Shown one piece after another: positions 1 to 9,185 of a DNA stretch of 64,000 nt. Both the position numbers and the translations under genes were made by a program. Under the pieces are notes generated by a model. The model saw only the letters and a program-made list of their open reading frames with translations, had not been told where the DNA came from and ran no database searches. Source of the DNA: Alteromonas portus (GTDB lineage: Bacteria; Pseudomonadota; Gammaproteobacteria; Enterobacterales; Alteromonadaceae); the NCBI RefSeq assembly GCF_005117025.1, contig NZ_SWCO01000003.1, positions 211,687 through 275,686 on the forward strand, read 5' to 3'. Position 1 is the first letter of the stretch; each line of letters starts with the position of its first letter.

Positions 1-244
1 CATCGTAGCAATGTGGATGTCTGGTGTACTACAGGGTCTAATGTGGCGTGCAGTAAATGCTGACGGTACGTTAACCTATAGCTTTGTTGAGTCATTAGAA
101 GCGTCTAAGCCTTTCTATGTGGTTCGTTTCATTGGTGGTTGTTTCGTGGTAGCAGGTATGCTTGTAATGGCATACAACACATGGAAAACCGTTCGTGCAC
201 CTAAAGGCAGTATCGCTGCAGATCCAGCGACTCAGCCAGCGTAG
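1..244 (+). CDS. ccoN: cbb3-type cytochrome c oxidase subunit I, 3' end
   Basis: Only the C-terminal part is present; the reading frame is open from the window edge. Visible are the end of one membrane segment, a second hydrophobic helix (around [16 protein letters not shown]), then a basic cytoplasmic tail. CcoN is the haem-copper catalytic subunit that reduces O2 at high affinity in the inner membrane; the histidine ligands lie upstream of the window. The call rests on the tail sequence and on the ccoO, ccoQ and ccoP genes that follow directly, with a 15-nt gap to ccoO. Confidence 0.9.
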   Translation, partial: IVAMWMSGVLQGLMWRAVNADGTLTYSFVESLEASKPFYVVRFIGGCFVVAGMLVMAYNTWKTVRAPKGSIAADPATQPA

Positions 245-259
245 TAAAGGAGACGAATA

Positions 260-865
260 ATGAAAAACGCACATGAGTTAATTGAAAAGAACGTCGGTCT
301 GTTAACGGTACTAATTCTTATCGCTATCAGTTTCGGTGCCATGGTTCAAATTACGCCGTTGATGTTTCAACAGCAAGTAATGGAACCGGTAACAGGCTTA
401 CGTCCATATACCGCGCTTGAGCTTGAAGGCCGTGATATCTACATCCGTGAAGGTTGTGTAGGTTGTCACAGCCAGATGATCCGTCCATTCCGCGCTGAAA
501 CAGAGCGTTATGGTCACTACAGCGTTGCTGGCGAATCAGTATGGGAGCACCCTTTCCTTTGGGGTTCTAAGCGTACTGGTCCTGACCTAGCACGTGTGGG
601 TGGTCGTTACAGCGACGAATGGCACCGAGTTCACCTGCTTAATCCTCGTAACGTAGTACCAGAGTCGAACATGCCAGGTTTCCCTTGGCTTGCGGAAAAC
701 ACGCTTAATGGCGAGTTAACAGCTGAAAAAATGGAAGTATTCCGTGGCTTCGGCGTTCCGTATACCGACGAAGATATCGCGGGTGCGAAAGCGGCAGTAC
801 AGGGTAAAACGGAAATGCAAGCCCTTATTGCTTATCTACAGTCTCTTGGCACACATTTGAAATAA
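260..865 (+). CDS. ccoO: cbb3-type cytochrome c oxidase subunit II (mono-haem)
   Basis: 201 aa, the usual length for CcoO. One N-terminal membrane anchor lies at about residues 12-32. A single c-type haem site CVGCH is at residues 66-70, with the rest of the protein periplasmic. The conserved family block around residues 103-120 ([19 protein letters not shown]) is clear. CcoO passes electrons from CcoP to CcoN. A good Shine-Dalgarno (AAAGGAG) precedes the ATG. It is the second gene of the operon. Confidence 0.97.
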   Translation: MKNAHELIEKNVGLLTVLILIAISFGAMVQITPLMFQQQVMEPVTGLRPYTALELEGRDIYIREGCVGCHSQMIRPFRAETERYGHYSVAGESVWEHPFLWGSKRTGPDLARVGGRYSDEWHRVHLLNPRNVVPESNMPGFPWLAENTLNGELTAEKMEVFRGFGVPYTDEDIAGAKAAVQGKTEMQALIAYLQSLGTHLK

Positions 866-866
866 T

Positions 867-1028
867 ATGGACCAGGGAATTGTAGGCAGCATTTTTACTG
901 TCATCGTCTTTGTAAGCTTCATCGGTGTTGTGTGGTGGGCGTTTAGCAGCCGCAACAAGAAAAAATTCGATGAAGCTGCAAACCTAGTGTTTGCAGACGA
1001 AGAAAAAGAAAAATCAAAAGAAGATTAG
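867..1028 (+). CDS. ccoQ: cbb3 oxidase small subunit CcoQ
   Basis: A 53-aa gene starting just after the ccoO stop codon. It begins MDQGIVGSIF, has one transmembrane helix with a VVWWAF core at about residues 9-28, and ends in a highly charged Lys/Glu tail. Length, topology and position between ccoO and ccoP match CcoQ (FixQ), which stabilises the assembled oxidase. Sequence conservation in this family is low, so position carries much of the weight. Confidence 0.92.
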   Translation: MDQGIVGSIFTVIVFVSFIGVVWWAFSSRNKKKFDEAANLVFADEEKEKSKED

Positions 1029-1044
1029 CAGGAGTCTCGAACTC

Positions 1045-1998
1045 ATGAGTATGTTTTGGACAATTTGGATTTCAGTGATAACCCTAGGGTTAATCATTGG
1101 TTGCTACTTCCTTCTTCGCTGGTGCCTGTCTAACAAGACTGGCGTAGCTGAAGGTGAGTCAATGGGTCACGAATTTGATGGTATTGAGGAGTTAAACAAT
1201 CAACTTCCTCGCTGGTGGACAATTATGTTCTATATGACCATCGTTTGGGGCTTTATATACCTAGCGCTTTATCCTGGCCTAGGAGCGTATGAGGGTATTT
1301 GGGGTTGGAAGAGCTCTAACCAAAATATTCAATCACTAGAAGAGTCAGCTCAGGCGCGTATTGATGCAAAAGAGCAAGGCTACCTAGTAGAGTATGACCG
1401 TGAACTAGATTTTGCTGCTGAGAAGTTCGACCCGATCTTCGAAGCGTATGCACAAGTTCCTGTTGAAGAACTGGCTAAAGACCCAGAAGCAAACAAAGTA
1501 GGTCAGCGTTTGTTCCTACAAAATTGCTCTCAGTGTCACGGTTCTGATGCACGTGGTCAAAATGGCGGCTTCCCTAACCTAACAGACAACGACTGGTTGT
1601 ACGGCGGTTCAGGTGCGAAAATCGTAGAAACTCTTACGCTTGGTCGTAAAGCAGCTATGCCAGCATGGCTAGATGCTATGGGTGAAGACGGTATCGAAGA
1701 AGTGGTTAACTACGTACTTAGTTTAAGCGGTCGCGATGTGGATCCACAGCTTGCAGAAGCAGGTAAAGCACGTTTCGCAGCGTGTGCGGCTTGTCACGGT
1801 ATGGACGGTAAAGGTAATCAAGCACTTGGTGCACCAAACCTTACTGACAATATCTGGCTATACGGCGGCAGCCACAGAGCGGTAACAGAAACGCTTACTT
1901 ACGGCCGTAACGGTGTAATGCCTTCATTCAAGAAAACCTTGGGTGATGACAAAATTCACGTTGTTGCAGCGTATGTTTACAGCCTTTCAAATGATTAA
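1045..1998 (+). CDS. ccoP: cbb3-type cytochrome c oxidase subunit III (di-haem)
   Basis: 317 aa from the ATG at 1045. The frame stays open upstream to 991 inside ccoQ, but the sequence from 1045 begins with the expected CcoP membrane segment (MSMFWTIWISVITLG) and has an AGGAG upstream. Two membrane segments (about 3-25 and 57-77) precede two cytochrome c domains with haem sites C161-C164-H165 and C247-C250-H251; axial Met candidates lie in the RKAAMPAW and NGVMPSF blocks. CcoP accepts electrons from soluble cytochromes for CcoO/CcoN. It is the last gene before a terminator. Confidence 0.97.
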   Translation: MSMFWTIWISVITLGLIIGCYFLLRWCLSNKTGVAEGESMGHEFDGIEELNNQLPRWWTIMFYMTIVWGFIYLALYPGLGAYEGIWGWKSSNQNIQSLEESAQARIDAKEQGYLVEYDRELDFAAEKFDPIFEAYAQVPVEELAKDPEANKVGQRLFLQNCSQCHGSDARGQNGGFPNLTDNDWLYGGSGAKIVETLTLGRKAAMPAWLDAMGEDGIEEVVNYVLSLSGRDVDPQLAEAGKARFAACAACHGMDGKGNQALGAPNLTDNIWLYGGSHRAVTETLTYGRNGVMPSFKKTLGDDKIHVVAAYVYSLSND

Positions 1999-2024
1999 TG
2001 ATTTAAATCATTAAATATCTTAAA

Positions 2025-2051
2025 AAGCCTCGTTACTACGGGGCTTTTTTT
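2025..2051 (+). terminator. Rho-independent terminator after ccoP
   Basis: An 8-bp stem (AAGCCTCG/CGGGGCTT with one G-T pair), a TTACTA loop and a run of seven T. It closes the ccoNOQP transcript and separates it from the ccoHIS assembly genes. Confidence 0.85.
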
Positions 2052-2214
2052 ATGAGAAAATACAGCGGTATAGAGAGTGCCATGCGAACATTCTTTGTAC
2101 ACTTTTAATATGTCTCGCCAACACTATATTTATCATTATTTGCCTGCTTTACGTGTAGTTGGGGAAGTAAAAATAAATATGTTGTTAGTGAAGTAAATAC
2201 GAGAAAAGATTTCG

Positions 2215-2694
2215 ATGAATAGACCCTGGTATAAAGAGTTCTGGCCCTGGTTTTTAATTGCCGTTCCTATCATTACCCTCATCATGGGTGGCGTGTTATT
2301 AAACCTTGCTATTTCTACCGAAGATAGCCTGGTGGTAGACGACTACTACAAAGAAGGAAAAGCAATTAATGCCCGCCTGGACAAAGAAGCGATAGCCCGT
2401 CGCATGAACATTACCACCGATTTAACCATTGAAGATGGCAGCATAGCGCTAGAGTTCCATTCAGGAATTCCACAAGAAGGCAACGCGGTTAAATTAAGTT
2501 TTTACCACGTAACACTTGAAGAACGAGATGTCAGCGTATTATTGAGTCGAGATGCCAACGGTATTTATCGCGGTTTTATTGAAGAAAACCTTGATGGTAA
2601 ATGGCGCGTATCGTTAACCCCTATTGATGATAGCTGGAAAATTCAAAATACCGTCTATCTGCCCCACTCTGGCAAAATGAAATTCAATCCATAA
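2215..2694 (+). CDS. ccoH: cbb3 oxidase assembly protein CcoH/FixH
   Basis: 159 aa. It starts with MNRPWYKEFWPWF, the typical FixH start, followed by one membrane helix (about 12-34) and a periplasmic domain carrying the DDYYKEGKAIN block. FixH-type proteins are needed for assembly of cbb3 oxidase with the copper ATPase CcoI. The stop codon overlaps the ccoI start (TAATG), indicating translational coupling. The 160 nt upstream presumably hold the promoter; I see no clear FNR box there. Confidence 0.93.
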   Translation: MNRPWYKEFWPWFLIAVPIITLIMGGVLLNLAISTEDSLVVDDYYKEGKAINARLDKEAIARRMNITTDLTIEDGSIALEFHSGIPQEGNAVKLSFYHVTLEERDVSVLLSRDANGIYRGFIEENLDGKWRVSLTPIDDSWKIQNTVYLPHSGKMKFNP

Positions 2695-5144
2695 TGGCCA
2701 AGCACGACTGTTACCATTGCGGTTTGCCTGTAGCAAGTGCAGACGATGGGAAATTTACTACTGTCATTTTAGGGCAACAACGAGACATGTGTTGCCCTGG
2801 CTGCTTAGCGGTTGCAGAGGCGATCGTTAACAACGGCCTTGAAGACTATTATCAGTTTAGAACCGAACCGGCGCAAAAATCTGACGACGGTATTTTAGAA
2901 ACACTAGATAAGCTCAAAGTCTATGACGACCCTTCCCTTCAAGAAGAGTTCGTGTTTGAAGAAGGTCAGGACAAGCAGATTCAATTGACCCTCGAAGGTA
3001 TTACGTGCGCTGCGTGTGGCTGGCTTATCGAAAAGCAGTTGTCGAAAGTAGAAGGAATAAAGCAAGTCGCGGTTAATGTACAAGAGCGCCGCGCTTTAAT
3101 CACTTGGTCACCGTTTCAAATTAAGCTTAGCCAAATTCTATCTACGCTTAAACGCATTGGTTATGTTGGGTCTCCATTTCACCCCGACGAGCACGAAGCC
3201 AGTTATAAACGCGAACAAAAGACCTTTCTTAAGAAGTTAGGGCTAGCAGGTATCATGACCATGCAGGTAATGATGCTAATGACGGGGCTGTATTTTGATT
3301 GGTTCGGCGCCATTGAGTTAGAGACCCGCCAGTATTTTTATTGGGTTGCCCTTACGCTTACAACACCTGTGGTGCTGTATTCAGGCAGCACCTTTTATGT
3401 AGGCGCCGCAAAAGCGCTAAGTGCCAAAACGGTTAATATGGACGTACCCGTTACGCTCGCCATATTCGGTACTTACATTGCTGGAATTCGCTCTACAGTA
3501 TTAGAACAAGGTGAAGTGTATTTCGAATCCATCTGTATGTTTATTTTTCTGCTGTTACTTAGCCGTTTTTTAGAGCATCGCAGTCGTCATCGCGCCGCAC
3601 AGATCTCTGCCAATATGATGCAATATGTGCCCGTATCAGCCACCAAACTACTGCCGGATGGTAGCCTAACCGAGTGTCTGGCTAAGCAGCTAAAAATTGA
3701 CGATGTAGTGCTGGTGAAGCCTGGTGAAACGATCCCCATAGATGGGGTGGTAACAGACGGCAACGCAGCGGTTGACGAATCTATGCTTACCGGCGAATTT
3801 AACCCGGTTCGCAAGTCTAATAATAGCGTTGTATATGGTGGTACTGTATGTCAAGACGGCAGCCTGACCATTACGGTTACACAAACCCTTAAAAATGCGT
3901 TGGTAAATCAAATTGTACGACTGCAAGCAAGTGCAATGGCGAGTAAGCCAAAAGCGGCGCAAATTGCCGATAATTTCTCTCGCTATTTCGTTACCGCGGT
4001 ATTGCTGATTTCGGTGTTAACCTATAGCTTTTGGGCTTATCAGGATAGCGACGACACGTTTTGGATCACCATATCAGTATTAGTAGCAACCTGCCCTTGC
4101 GCATTAGGGTTGGCTACGCCATCAGCGTTAACCTGTGCTATGGCAAAGTTAAACAGGCAAGGTATTTTACTTAAACGGGCCGACGCGCTCGAACAAATTA
4201 CTGACATTGACACCATCGCATTAGACAAGACCGGTACGCTTACTCAGGGCAAGTTTTCCATTTCAAATGCCTGGTTTGCTGACGGCGTAGACAGTAACAG
4301 TGCGCTATCAATCGCTCGTGCTTTGGAGTCACGTTCTGAACATCCGATTGCCAAAGCCTTTAGCGGCGGTATAGCCCTAAGCGAGATTTCTGCCTCTAGC
4401 GGCAGTGCTGACGCTATCGATAACACGGTACAAAAAGTGACTAATTTTACCGTAACGCCAGGAGGCGGTATTAGCGGTGAAATCAATGAGACTTTGTTTT
4501 CTATGGGGTCGGCTGCATTCAGCGTGCACGAATCGCATCAAAGCTTCATTAAAGAACACCCTTCAGCTAACGTGTTTCTCACCGTTAAAGGGCGAATAAT
4601 GGCAGCGTTTGAAGTAAAGGATACCCTACGAGAAGACACTCAAGAGACCTTAGATATACTAGCTACAAACCATACTCTTACGGTTTTAAGTGGTGATACA
4701 CAGCAAAACGTAGATTCTCTTACTGCGCCTTTGCCTATCTCTGCAGCCAAGGGAGGTCTCACCCCAGAGCAGAAATACGATGCCGTACTGTCAATGCAAC
4801 AATCGGGTTCAAAAGTGATGATGATGGGTGACGGTATTAACGACGCGCCTGTTCTTGCCAGCGCTGATGTGGCGATTGCAGTGGGTAACGCCACAGACGT
4901 GGCAAAAACTGCCGCCGACGTGATACTGCTTGGCGATCAGCTGCTGTCTGTGCCAGAACTTATTCGAACTGCGCATCAAGTTAAGCAAAAAATAAGGCAA
5001 AACATTGGTTGGTCGGTAGGTTACAACGTTTTGATCTTACCTTTCGCCGTATCGGGCCTACTTTCACCGTGGATGGCTGTTGTTGGTATGTCGTTAAGCA
5101 GTATCATTGTAGTCACAAACTCAACGCGACTTTTGAGCAAATAG
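2694..5144 (+). CDS. ccoI: Copper-translocating P1B-type ATPase for cbb3 oxidase assembly
   Basis: 816 aa, as expected for CcoI/FixI. The N-terminus has Cys-rich metal sites (CYHCGLPV, CCPGC) and an HMA domain with C105-A-A-C108. Membrane helices follow. The ion-path motif C467-P-C469, phosphorylation motif D511-KTGT and hinge motif GDGINDAP (about 712-719) are all present, so the enzyme looks intact. It exports copper for the CcoN active site and is coupled to ccoH and ccoS. The N-terminal CxxC before the HMA domain separates FixI-type pumps from CopA-type pumps. Confidence 0.96.
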   Translation: MAKHDCYHCGLPVASADDGKFTTVILGQQRDMCCPGCLAVAEAIVNNGLEDYYQFRTEPAQKSDDGILETLDKLKVYDDPSLQEEFVFEEGQDKQIQLTLEGITCAACGWLIEKQLSKVEGIKQVAVNVQERRALITWSPFQIKLSQILSTLKRIGYVGSPFHPDEHEASYKREQKTFLKKLGLAGIMTMQVMMLMTGLYFDWFGAIELETRQYFYWVALTLTTPVVLYSGSTFYVGAAKALSAKTVNMDVPVTLAIFGTYIAGIRSTVLEQGEVYFESICMFIFLLLLSRFLEHRSRHRAAQISANMMQYVPVSATKLLPDGSLTECLAKQLKIDDVVLVKPGETIPIDGVVTDGNAAVDESMLTGEFNPVRKSNNSVVYGGTVCQDGSLTITVTQTLKNALVNQIVRLQASAMASKPKAAQIADNFSRYFVTAVLLISVLTYSFWAYQDSDDTFWITISVLVATCPCALGLATPSALTCAMAKLNRQGILLKRADALEQITDIDTIALDKTGTLTQGKFSISNAWFADGVDSNSALSIARALESRSEHPIAKAFSGGIALSEISASSGSADAIDNTVQKVTNFTVTPGGGISGEINETLFSMGSAAFSVHESHQSFIKEHPSANVFLTVKGRIMAAFEVKDTLREDTQETLDILATNHTLTVLSGDTQQNVDSLTAPLPISAAKGGLTPEQKYDAVLSMQQSGSKVMMMGDGINDAPVLASADVAIAVGNATDVAKTAADVILLGDQLLSVPELIRTAHQVKQKIRQNIGWSVGYNVLILPFAVSGLLSPWMAVVGMSLSSIIVVTNSTRLLSK

Positions 5145-5145
5145 C

Positions 5146-5376
5146 ATGAGTATTATTTACGTATTAATTCCAATCGCCATCATCATTGTTGCCGTCGCTA
5201 TCGTAATATTTTTCTGGGCGGTGAAAACTAATCAATTTGAAGATTTAGACCGCCAAGGTTACAGCATATTGTTTGACGATGATCTTCCGCCAGAAGAGAA
5301 AAAGTTAGCAGAGCAACGCAAGCAACTTCAAGACAACAAAGCAGATAAAAGCCAAGCACCACATGGAAGGGATTAA
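5146..5376 (+). CDS. ccoS: cbb3 oxidase maturation protein CcoS
   Basis: 76 aa. A single N-terminal membrane helix (about 4-27, IYVLIPIAIIIVAVAIVIFFW) is followed by the family signature around DLDRQGYSILFDDD (about 37-50) and a charged tail. CcoS is required for cofactor insertion into the oxidase. It starts one base after the ccoI stop codon and overlaps the next gene by 14 nt, so it belongs to a tightly coupled ccoHIS unit. Confidence 0.94.
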   Translation: MSIIYVLIPIAIIIVAVAIVIFFWAVKTNQFEDLDRQGYSILFDDDLPPEEKKLAEQRKQLQDNKADKSQAPHGRD

Positions 5377-6022
5377 CTACTTCTCTGCCTTTCTTATCGG
5401 CTTAGCCGGCGGAGTTCACTGTGTAGGCATGTGCGGTGGAATTGTGGCTGCGCTAAGAATGGTATCCCCTAAAGGCGCTTCAGCACTACCCTATACTCTT
5501 GCCTATAACATGGGACGTATAGTGAGCTACACCATCGCAGGTGCAATTACTGGTGCACTTGGAAAAATTGCAGCAGATTATATCCCCCTTGCCAACTATG
5601 CCCTGTCTTTACTTAGCGGCATTATGTTGCTGTTACTGGCCTGCTATTTAGGCAAATGGTGGACGGGACTAACGGTATTGGAAAGCGCAGGAAAAGGGCT
5701 ATTTTCTAAACTACAGCCATTGTCTAAGCGTTTTTTACCGTTCAAAACACCTTTTAGTGCCATACCTTACGGATTTATTTGGGGGTGGCTACCTTGTGGT
5801 TTAGTGTACTCAACCCTTACCTGGTCTCTGGCGGCGGGTAATGCGTTGCAAGGCGCTGCCATCATGTTTTTCTTCGGTTTAGGTACATTACCCACATTGC
5901 TTGCCGCAAGCGCCGGTAGCCAATATATTGTGCGCAGTTTTCAGCACAATCATATTAGACAAATTATTGCAGTAATAATGGCCATATATGCTGCTTATCT
6001 TATTCATGGCGCAATCGTTTAA
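5363..6022 (+). CDS. TauE/SafE-like (DsbD-type) membrane protein of the cco cluster
   Basis: 219 aa with about six membrane helices. The N-terminus carries the GGVHCVGMCGGI block (about residues 16-27) and a second motif, WGWLPCGLVYS, follows at about residues 140-150; this Cys-pair pattern is typical of the cytochrome-biogenesis/heavy-metal transport branch often found next to ccoS. It probably moves reducing equivalents or a metal across the membrane during oxidase maturation. The start overlaps ccoS by 14 nt. The substrate cannot be read from the sequence. Confidence 0.85.
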   Translation: MEGINYFSAFLIGLAGGVHCVGMCGGIVAALRMVSPKGASALPYTLAYNMGRIVSYTIAGAITGALGKIAADYIPLANYALSLLSGIMLLLLACYLGKWWTGLTVLESAGKGLFSKLQPLSKRFLPFKTPFSAIPYGFIWGWLPCGLVYSTLTWSLAAGNALQGAAIMFFFGLGTLPTLLAASAGSQYIVRSFQHNHIRQIIAVIMAIYAAYLIHGAIV

Positions 6023-6067
6023 AAATGGGTGTATTATTGTGATGTATTCATTTACAGAGCGTGCATT

Positions 6068-6805
6068 ATGAGCAAAGGAAGCCAATTTTCTATCCATTGT
6101 CAAAACTGTAGTTTTAGTCACTTGTGTTTACCTGTGGCGTTAAACAAAACAGAAATCGAATCTCTTGACGATATCATTGAACGCAAGAAGCCACTTCACA
6201 AAGGCGACACGCTTATTCAAACTGGCGATAAATTCCGTTCTCTATTTGCAGTAAGAACAGGATCATTTAAATCTTTCGTAACCAATACCGAAGGCGAAGA
6301 ACAGATTACCGGCTTCCACTTCCCTGGTGACATTATCGGTTTTGATGCCCTTCGAGAAAATAAACATCAAAGCTATACCTCTGCGCTAGAGACTGCCATG
6401 GTGTGTGAACTGCCTTATGACACACTAGATGAGATGTCTGTGCAATTTCCCAAGCTTCGCCATCAGATCATGAGCTTTATGAGCGCAGAAATTAAACAAG
6501 ATCATGACATGATCATGCTTTTAAACAAGCGTACGGCGGAAGAGCGTTTATTGTATTTCATCTCACACCTATCTCAACGCTTTGAAGAACGAGGCTTCTC
6601 CCATAGAGAATTCCATCTCACCATGACGCGCAACGAGATAGGAAATTATTTAGGACTAACCATCGAAACAATTAGCCGTTTGTTAAGCCGTTTCCAAAAA
6701 GACAATATTATAAAAGTGGACGGAAAACTGATCAGTATCTTAGATTTCGAGCGCTTGAACACCAAACTTGCAGCGCTAAACGGCCCAAGCGTGGTGTGCG
6801 GTTAG
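6068..6805 (+). CDS. fnr: Oxygen-responsive Crp/Fnr-family regulator FNR
   Basis: 245 aa from the ATG at 6068. The frame is open to 6029, but family members start close to [11 protein letters not shown]. Fe-S ligand cysteines lie in the N-terminal [11 protein letters not shown] block, plus a fourth Cys in AMVCELP. The cyclic-nucleotide-like fold ([12 protein letters not shown]), dimerisation helix and the HTH with [11 protein letters not shown], the FNR recognition helix, follow. This is an intact 4Fe-4S FNR (EtrA/Anr type) that activates anaerobic genes, very likely including the cco operons beside it and the uspE gene downstream. Confidence 0.95.
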   Translation: MSKGSQFSIHCQNCSFSHLCLPVALNKTEIESLDDIIERKKPLHKGDTLIQTGDKFRSLFAVRTGSFKSFVTNTEGEEQITGFHFPGDIIGFDALRENKHQSYTSALETAMVCELPYDTLDEMSVQFPKLRHQIMSFMSAEIKQDHDMIMLLNKRTAEERLLYFISHLSQRFEERGFSHREFHLTMTRNEIGNYLGLTIETISRLLSRFQKDNIIKVDGKLISILDFERLNTKLAALNGPSVVCG

Positions 6806-6827
6806 TTTAATTCAAGCGTTAATCACG

Positions 6828-6850
6828 GCGCGCGCAAGGCGCGCTTTTTT
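6828..6850 (+). terminator. Rho-independent terminator after fnr
   Basis: A GCGCGC/GCGCGC stem with a GCAAG loop, followed by six T. Confidence 0.9.
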
Positions 6851-6945
6851 GTTTGCTGCGCTAGCCATTTCCCCAATCCTTTAACCCTTTGCTGGTTATT
6901 TCATATCTAAAATCAAATTTATTTGCATGCGAGCATGTAAAATTC

Positions 6946-6988
6946 TTGATCTAAAACAAGTTACGTTTTTCCCAATGTCGTTTATAGT
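6946..6988 (+). promoter_or_regulatory. FNR box and -10 element upstream of the uspE-like gene
   Basis: TTGAT-CTAA-AACAA at 6946-6959 matches the FNR consensus TTGAT-N4-ATCAA at 9 of 10 positions. A TATAGT hexamer lies at 6983-6988. If transcription starts 6-7 nt after this hexamer, the FNR box is centred at about -42, the spacing of class II FNR-activated promoters. The promoter would drive the gene at 7091. Confidence 0.7.
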
Positions 6989-7090
6989 TAGTAAAAGGGC
7001 TTGTTTAGCATTGCTGTACAGAAAAGATCAGCAGGCCTTTGTACTTCGATTTCGACAGCCGCTACTAAATTTCCTAGTTAGGGGGACGTT

Positions 7091-8014
7091 ATGATTGAGT
7101 GTAAACGGATTCTGGCCGTAGTAGATGCCGAGCGCGATAACCAACCTGCACTAAGTCGTGCTTATGAACTTGCTTCTAAAACGGGCGCTTTAGTTACCGC
7201 TATGATGGTGGTATATGACTTATCATATGATATGACAACTATGCTTAGCCCAGATGAGCGCGAGTCAATGCGCGATGCGGTTACCAAAGAACACGCAAAA
7301 TGGCTTTCTACCCACCTAAGAGAACTTGGGTTCACAGAAACTGACATAGTAGTAGAGTGGAATAATCGTGCGTACGAGTCGATTATTTATTACGCCCTTA
7401 ACAATCAAATAGACTTAGTAGTAAAAGCAACAAAGAAGCACGATGACCTTGCTTCTGTCATCTTTACGCCCACAGACTGGCATTTAATGCGCAAGTGCCC
7501 TCGCCCAGTGCTGCTCGTTAAAGAGCACGACTGGCCAGAAGGCGGAGAAATAATTGCTGCGGTGAATGTAGGCAGCGAAGACGACGAGCATGCCGCACTA
7601 AACGATAAACTTACCGTCATTGCTAACGACTATGCATCCTTATTGAAAGGTAACGTTAATTTGGTCAATAGCTACCCCTCAACGCCGCTAAACATTGCAA
7701 TTGAAGTACCTGAGTTCGACCCCGATACGTATCACGACGCGGTAAAAAACCATCATATTAAGGAAATGCGCAGTCACGCGCTAAAATACGGTATTCCGGA
7801 AAACAAATGTGTGGTGAAAGAAGGTTTGCCTGAGAAAGTCATTCCACAGGTAGCAGAAACACTTGATGCAGAGCTCGTTGTAATTGGTACTGTTGGGCGT
7901 GTTGGTATATCAGCAGCGCTTATCGGCAACACGGCAGAACACGTAATTGACGAACTTAATTGTGATGTACTTGCTATAAAGCCAGATGGATTTGAGTCAC
8001 CGCTTACTGTCTAA
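7091..8014 (+). CDS. uspE: Tandem universal stress protein, UspE type
   Basis: 307 aa, made of two Usp domains (about 1-150 and 155-300). The second carries the nucleotide-loop pattern VVIGTVGRVGISAALIGNTAE, while the first has a degenerate loop, as in UspE. UspE proteins act in the cytoplasm in stress tolerance, motility and aggregation. The gene follows fnr, as is common in gammaproteobacteria. A strong Shine-Dalgarno (GGGGGAC) precedes the ATG, and an FNR-type promoter lies about 130 nt upstream. Confidence 0.9.
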   Translation: MIECKRILAVVDAERDNQPALSRAYELASKTGALVTAMMVVYDLSYDMTTMLSPDERESMRDAVTKEHAKWLSTHLRELGFTETDIVVEWNNRAYESIIYYALNNQIDLVVKATKKHDDLASVIFTPTDWHLMRKCPRPVLLVKEHDWPEGGEIIAAVNVGSEDDEHAALNDKLTVIANDYASLLKGNVNLVNSYPSTPLNIAIEVPEFDPDTYHDAVKNHHIKEMRSHALKYGIPENKCVVKEGLPEKVIPQVAETLDAELVVIGTVGRVGISAALIGNTAEHVIDELNCDVLAIKPDGFESPLTV

Positions 8015-8231
8015 CGCTGCGTTAACGTGCCGCGTAATAAAAACGTGTTGTTCGTCATCTTTTTTGGTGGTCGCTAACTTGCACCGTGCTGAGAGGTAAT
8101 TGACATCAGGTGATGAACAATGCTGCATCGATAACGCAACGCGACGCAATAAATTTAAGTATACAGGCATGGTCTCGAAAAGGCGCTTTAATGTATAATG
8201 CTAGCTTTATCACAAACCAAGCTAGTTAATT

Positions 8232-9185
8232 ATGAGTTTAGGCACAAACAGTGCTGATGCGTCGCCATTGAACGCTGCGCAAAGTAAGCAAAAGTACAAC
8301 TTCAACAAACTTCAGAAGCGACTTCGCCGCAACGTAGGTAAAGCTATTGGCGATTTCGGTATGATTGAAAACAACGACAAAGTAATGGTGTGTTTATCTG
8401 GCGGTAAAGACAGCTACACCATGCTTGATATTCTATTGTTTTTAAAGAAGATTGCGCCTATTCACTTTGATATCGTTGCGGTTAATCTAGATCAAAAACA
8501 GCCTGGTTTCCCTGAACATATTTTGCCTGAATATTTAGAAAGCATAGGCGTTGACTACAAGATTGTAGAAGAAGACACCTACTCTATCGTTAAAGACAAA
8601 ATTCCAGAGGGAAAAACTACCTGCTCGCTTTGTTCTCGCTTGCGCCGGGGTATTCTGTATCGGACAGCAAAGGAATTAGGCGCGACCAAAATTGCGTTAG
8701 GTCACCATCGTGACGACATGCTAGAAACGTTTTTCCTTAATATGTTCCACGGGGGCAAACTTAAGTCCATGCCGCCAAAGCTGGTTAGTGACAACGGTGA
8801 GCATATCGTCATTCGTCCGTTGGCCTACTGTACAGAAAAGGACATCGAGAAATACTCTCAGGCCGCTGAATTCCCGATTATTCCTTGCAACCTTTGTGGT
8901 TCACAAGAAAATCTACAGCGCCAAAATATAAAGGCAATGCTTCAAGACTGGAACCGTCGCTTCCCAGGCCGTATTGAGTCTATGTTCCGAGCGCTTCAGA
9001 ACGTAGCGCCATCTCATTTGGTCGACAGCAACCTTTACGATTTTAAAGCCATTGCCACACAAGATGGCCCAGTTGAAGATGGTGATATCGGGTTTGATGA
9101 ACCTTCTTTTACCACAGAGAATAGTAAAGATTTCAGCGACGAAGATAATGCGATTGAAATCGTAAACATTATGGAACCGAAATAG
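8232..9185 (+). CDS. ttcA: tRNA 2-thiocytidine(32) synthetase TtcA
   Basis: 317 aa. The PP-loop ATP pyrophosphatase motif SGGKDS is at residues 56-61. The iron-sulfur cysteines are C131xxC134 and C219xxC222, matching the CxxC arrangement of TtcA. The enzyme thiolates C32 of certain tRNAs in the cytoplasm. The region from about residue 275 is an acidic extension beyond the core. A TATAAT hexamer at 8194-8199 may be the -10 element. The rest of the 217-nt upstream gap shows nothing else I recognise. The next gene starts on the base after the stop codon. Confidence 0.95.
   Translation: MSLGTNSADASPLNAAQSKQKYNFNKLQKRLRRNVGKAIGDFGMIENNDKVMVCLSGGKDSYTMLDILLFLKKIAPIHFDIVAVNLDQKQPGFPEHILPEYLESIGVDYKIVEEDTYSIVKDKIPEGKTTCSLCSRLRRGILYRTAKELGATKIALGHHRDDMLETFFLNMFHGGKLKSMPPKLVSDNGEHIVIRPLAYCTEKDIEKYSQAAEFPIIPCNLCGSQENLQRQNIKAMLQDWNRRFPGRIESMFRALQNVAPSHLVDSNLYDFKAIATQDGPVEDGDIGFDEPSFTTENSKDFSDEDNAIEIVNIMEPK

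Noticed and set aside
991..1044. Longer N-terminus for ccoP
   Set aside because: It lies inside ccoQ and lacks a ribosome site; the protein from 1045 begins as the family does.
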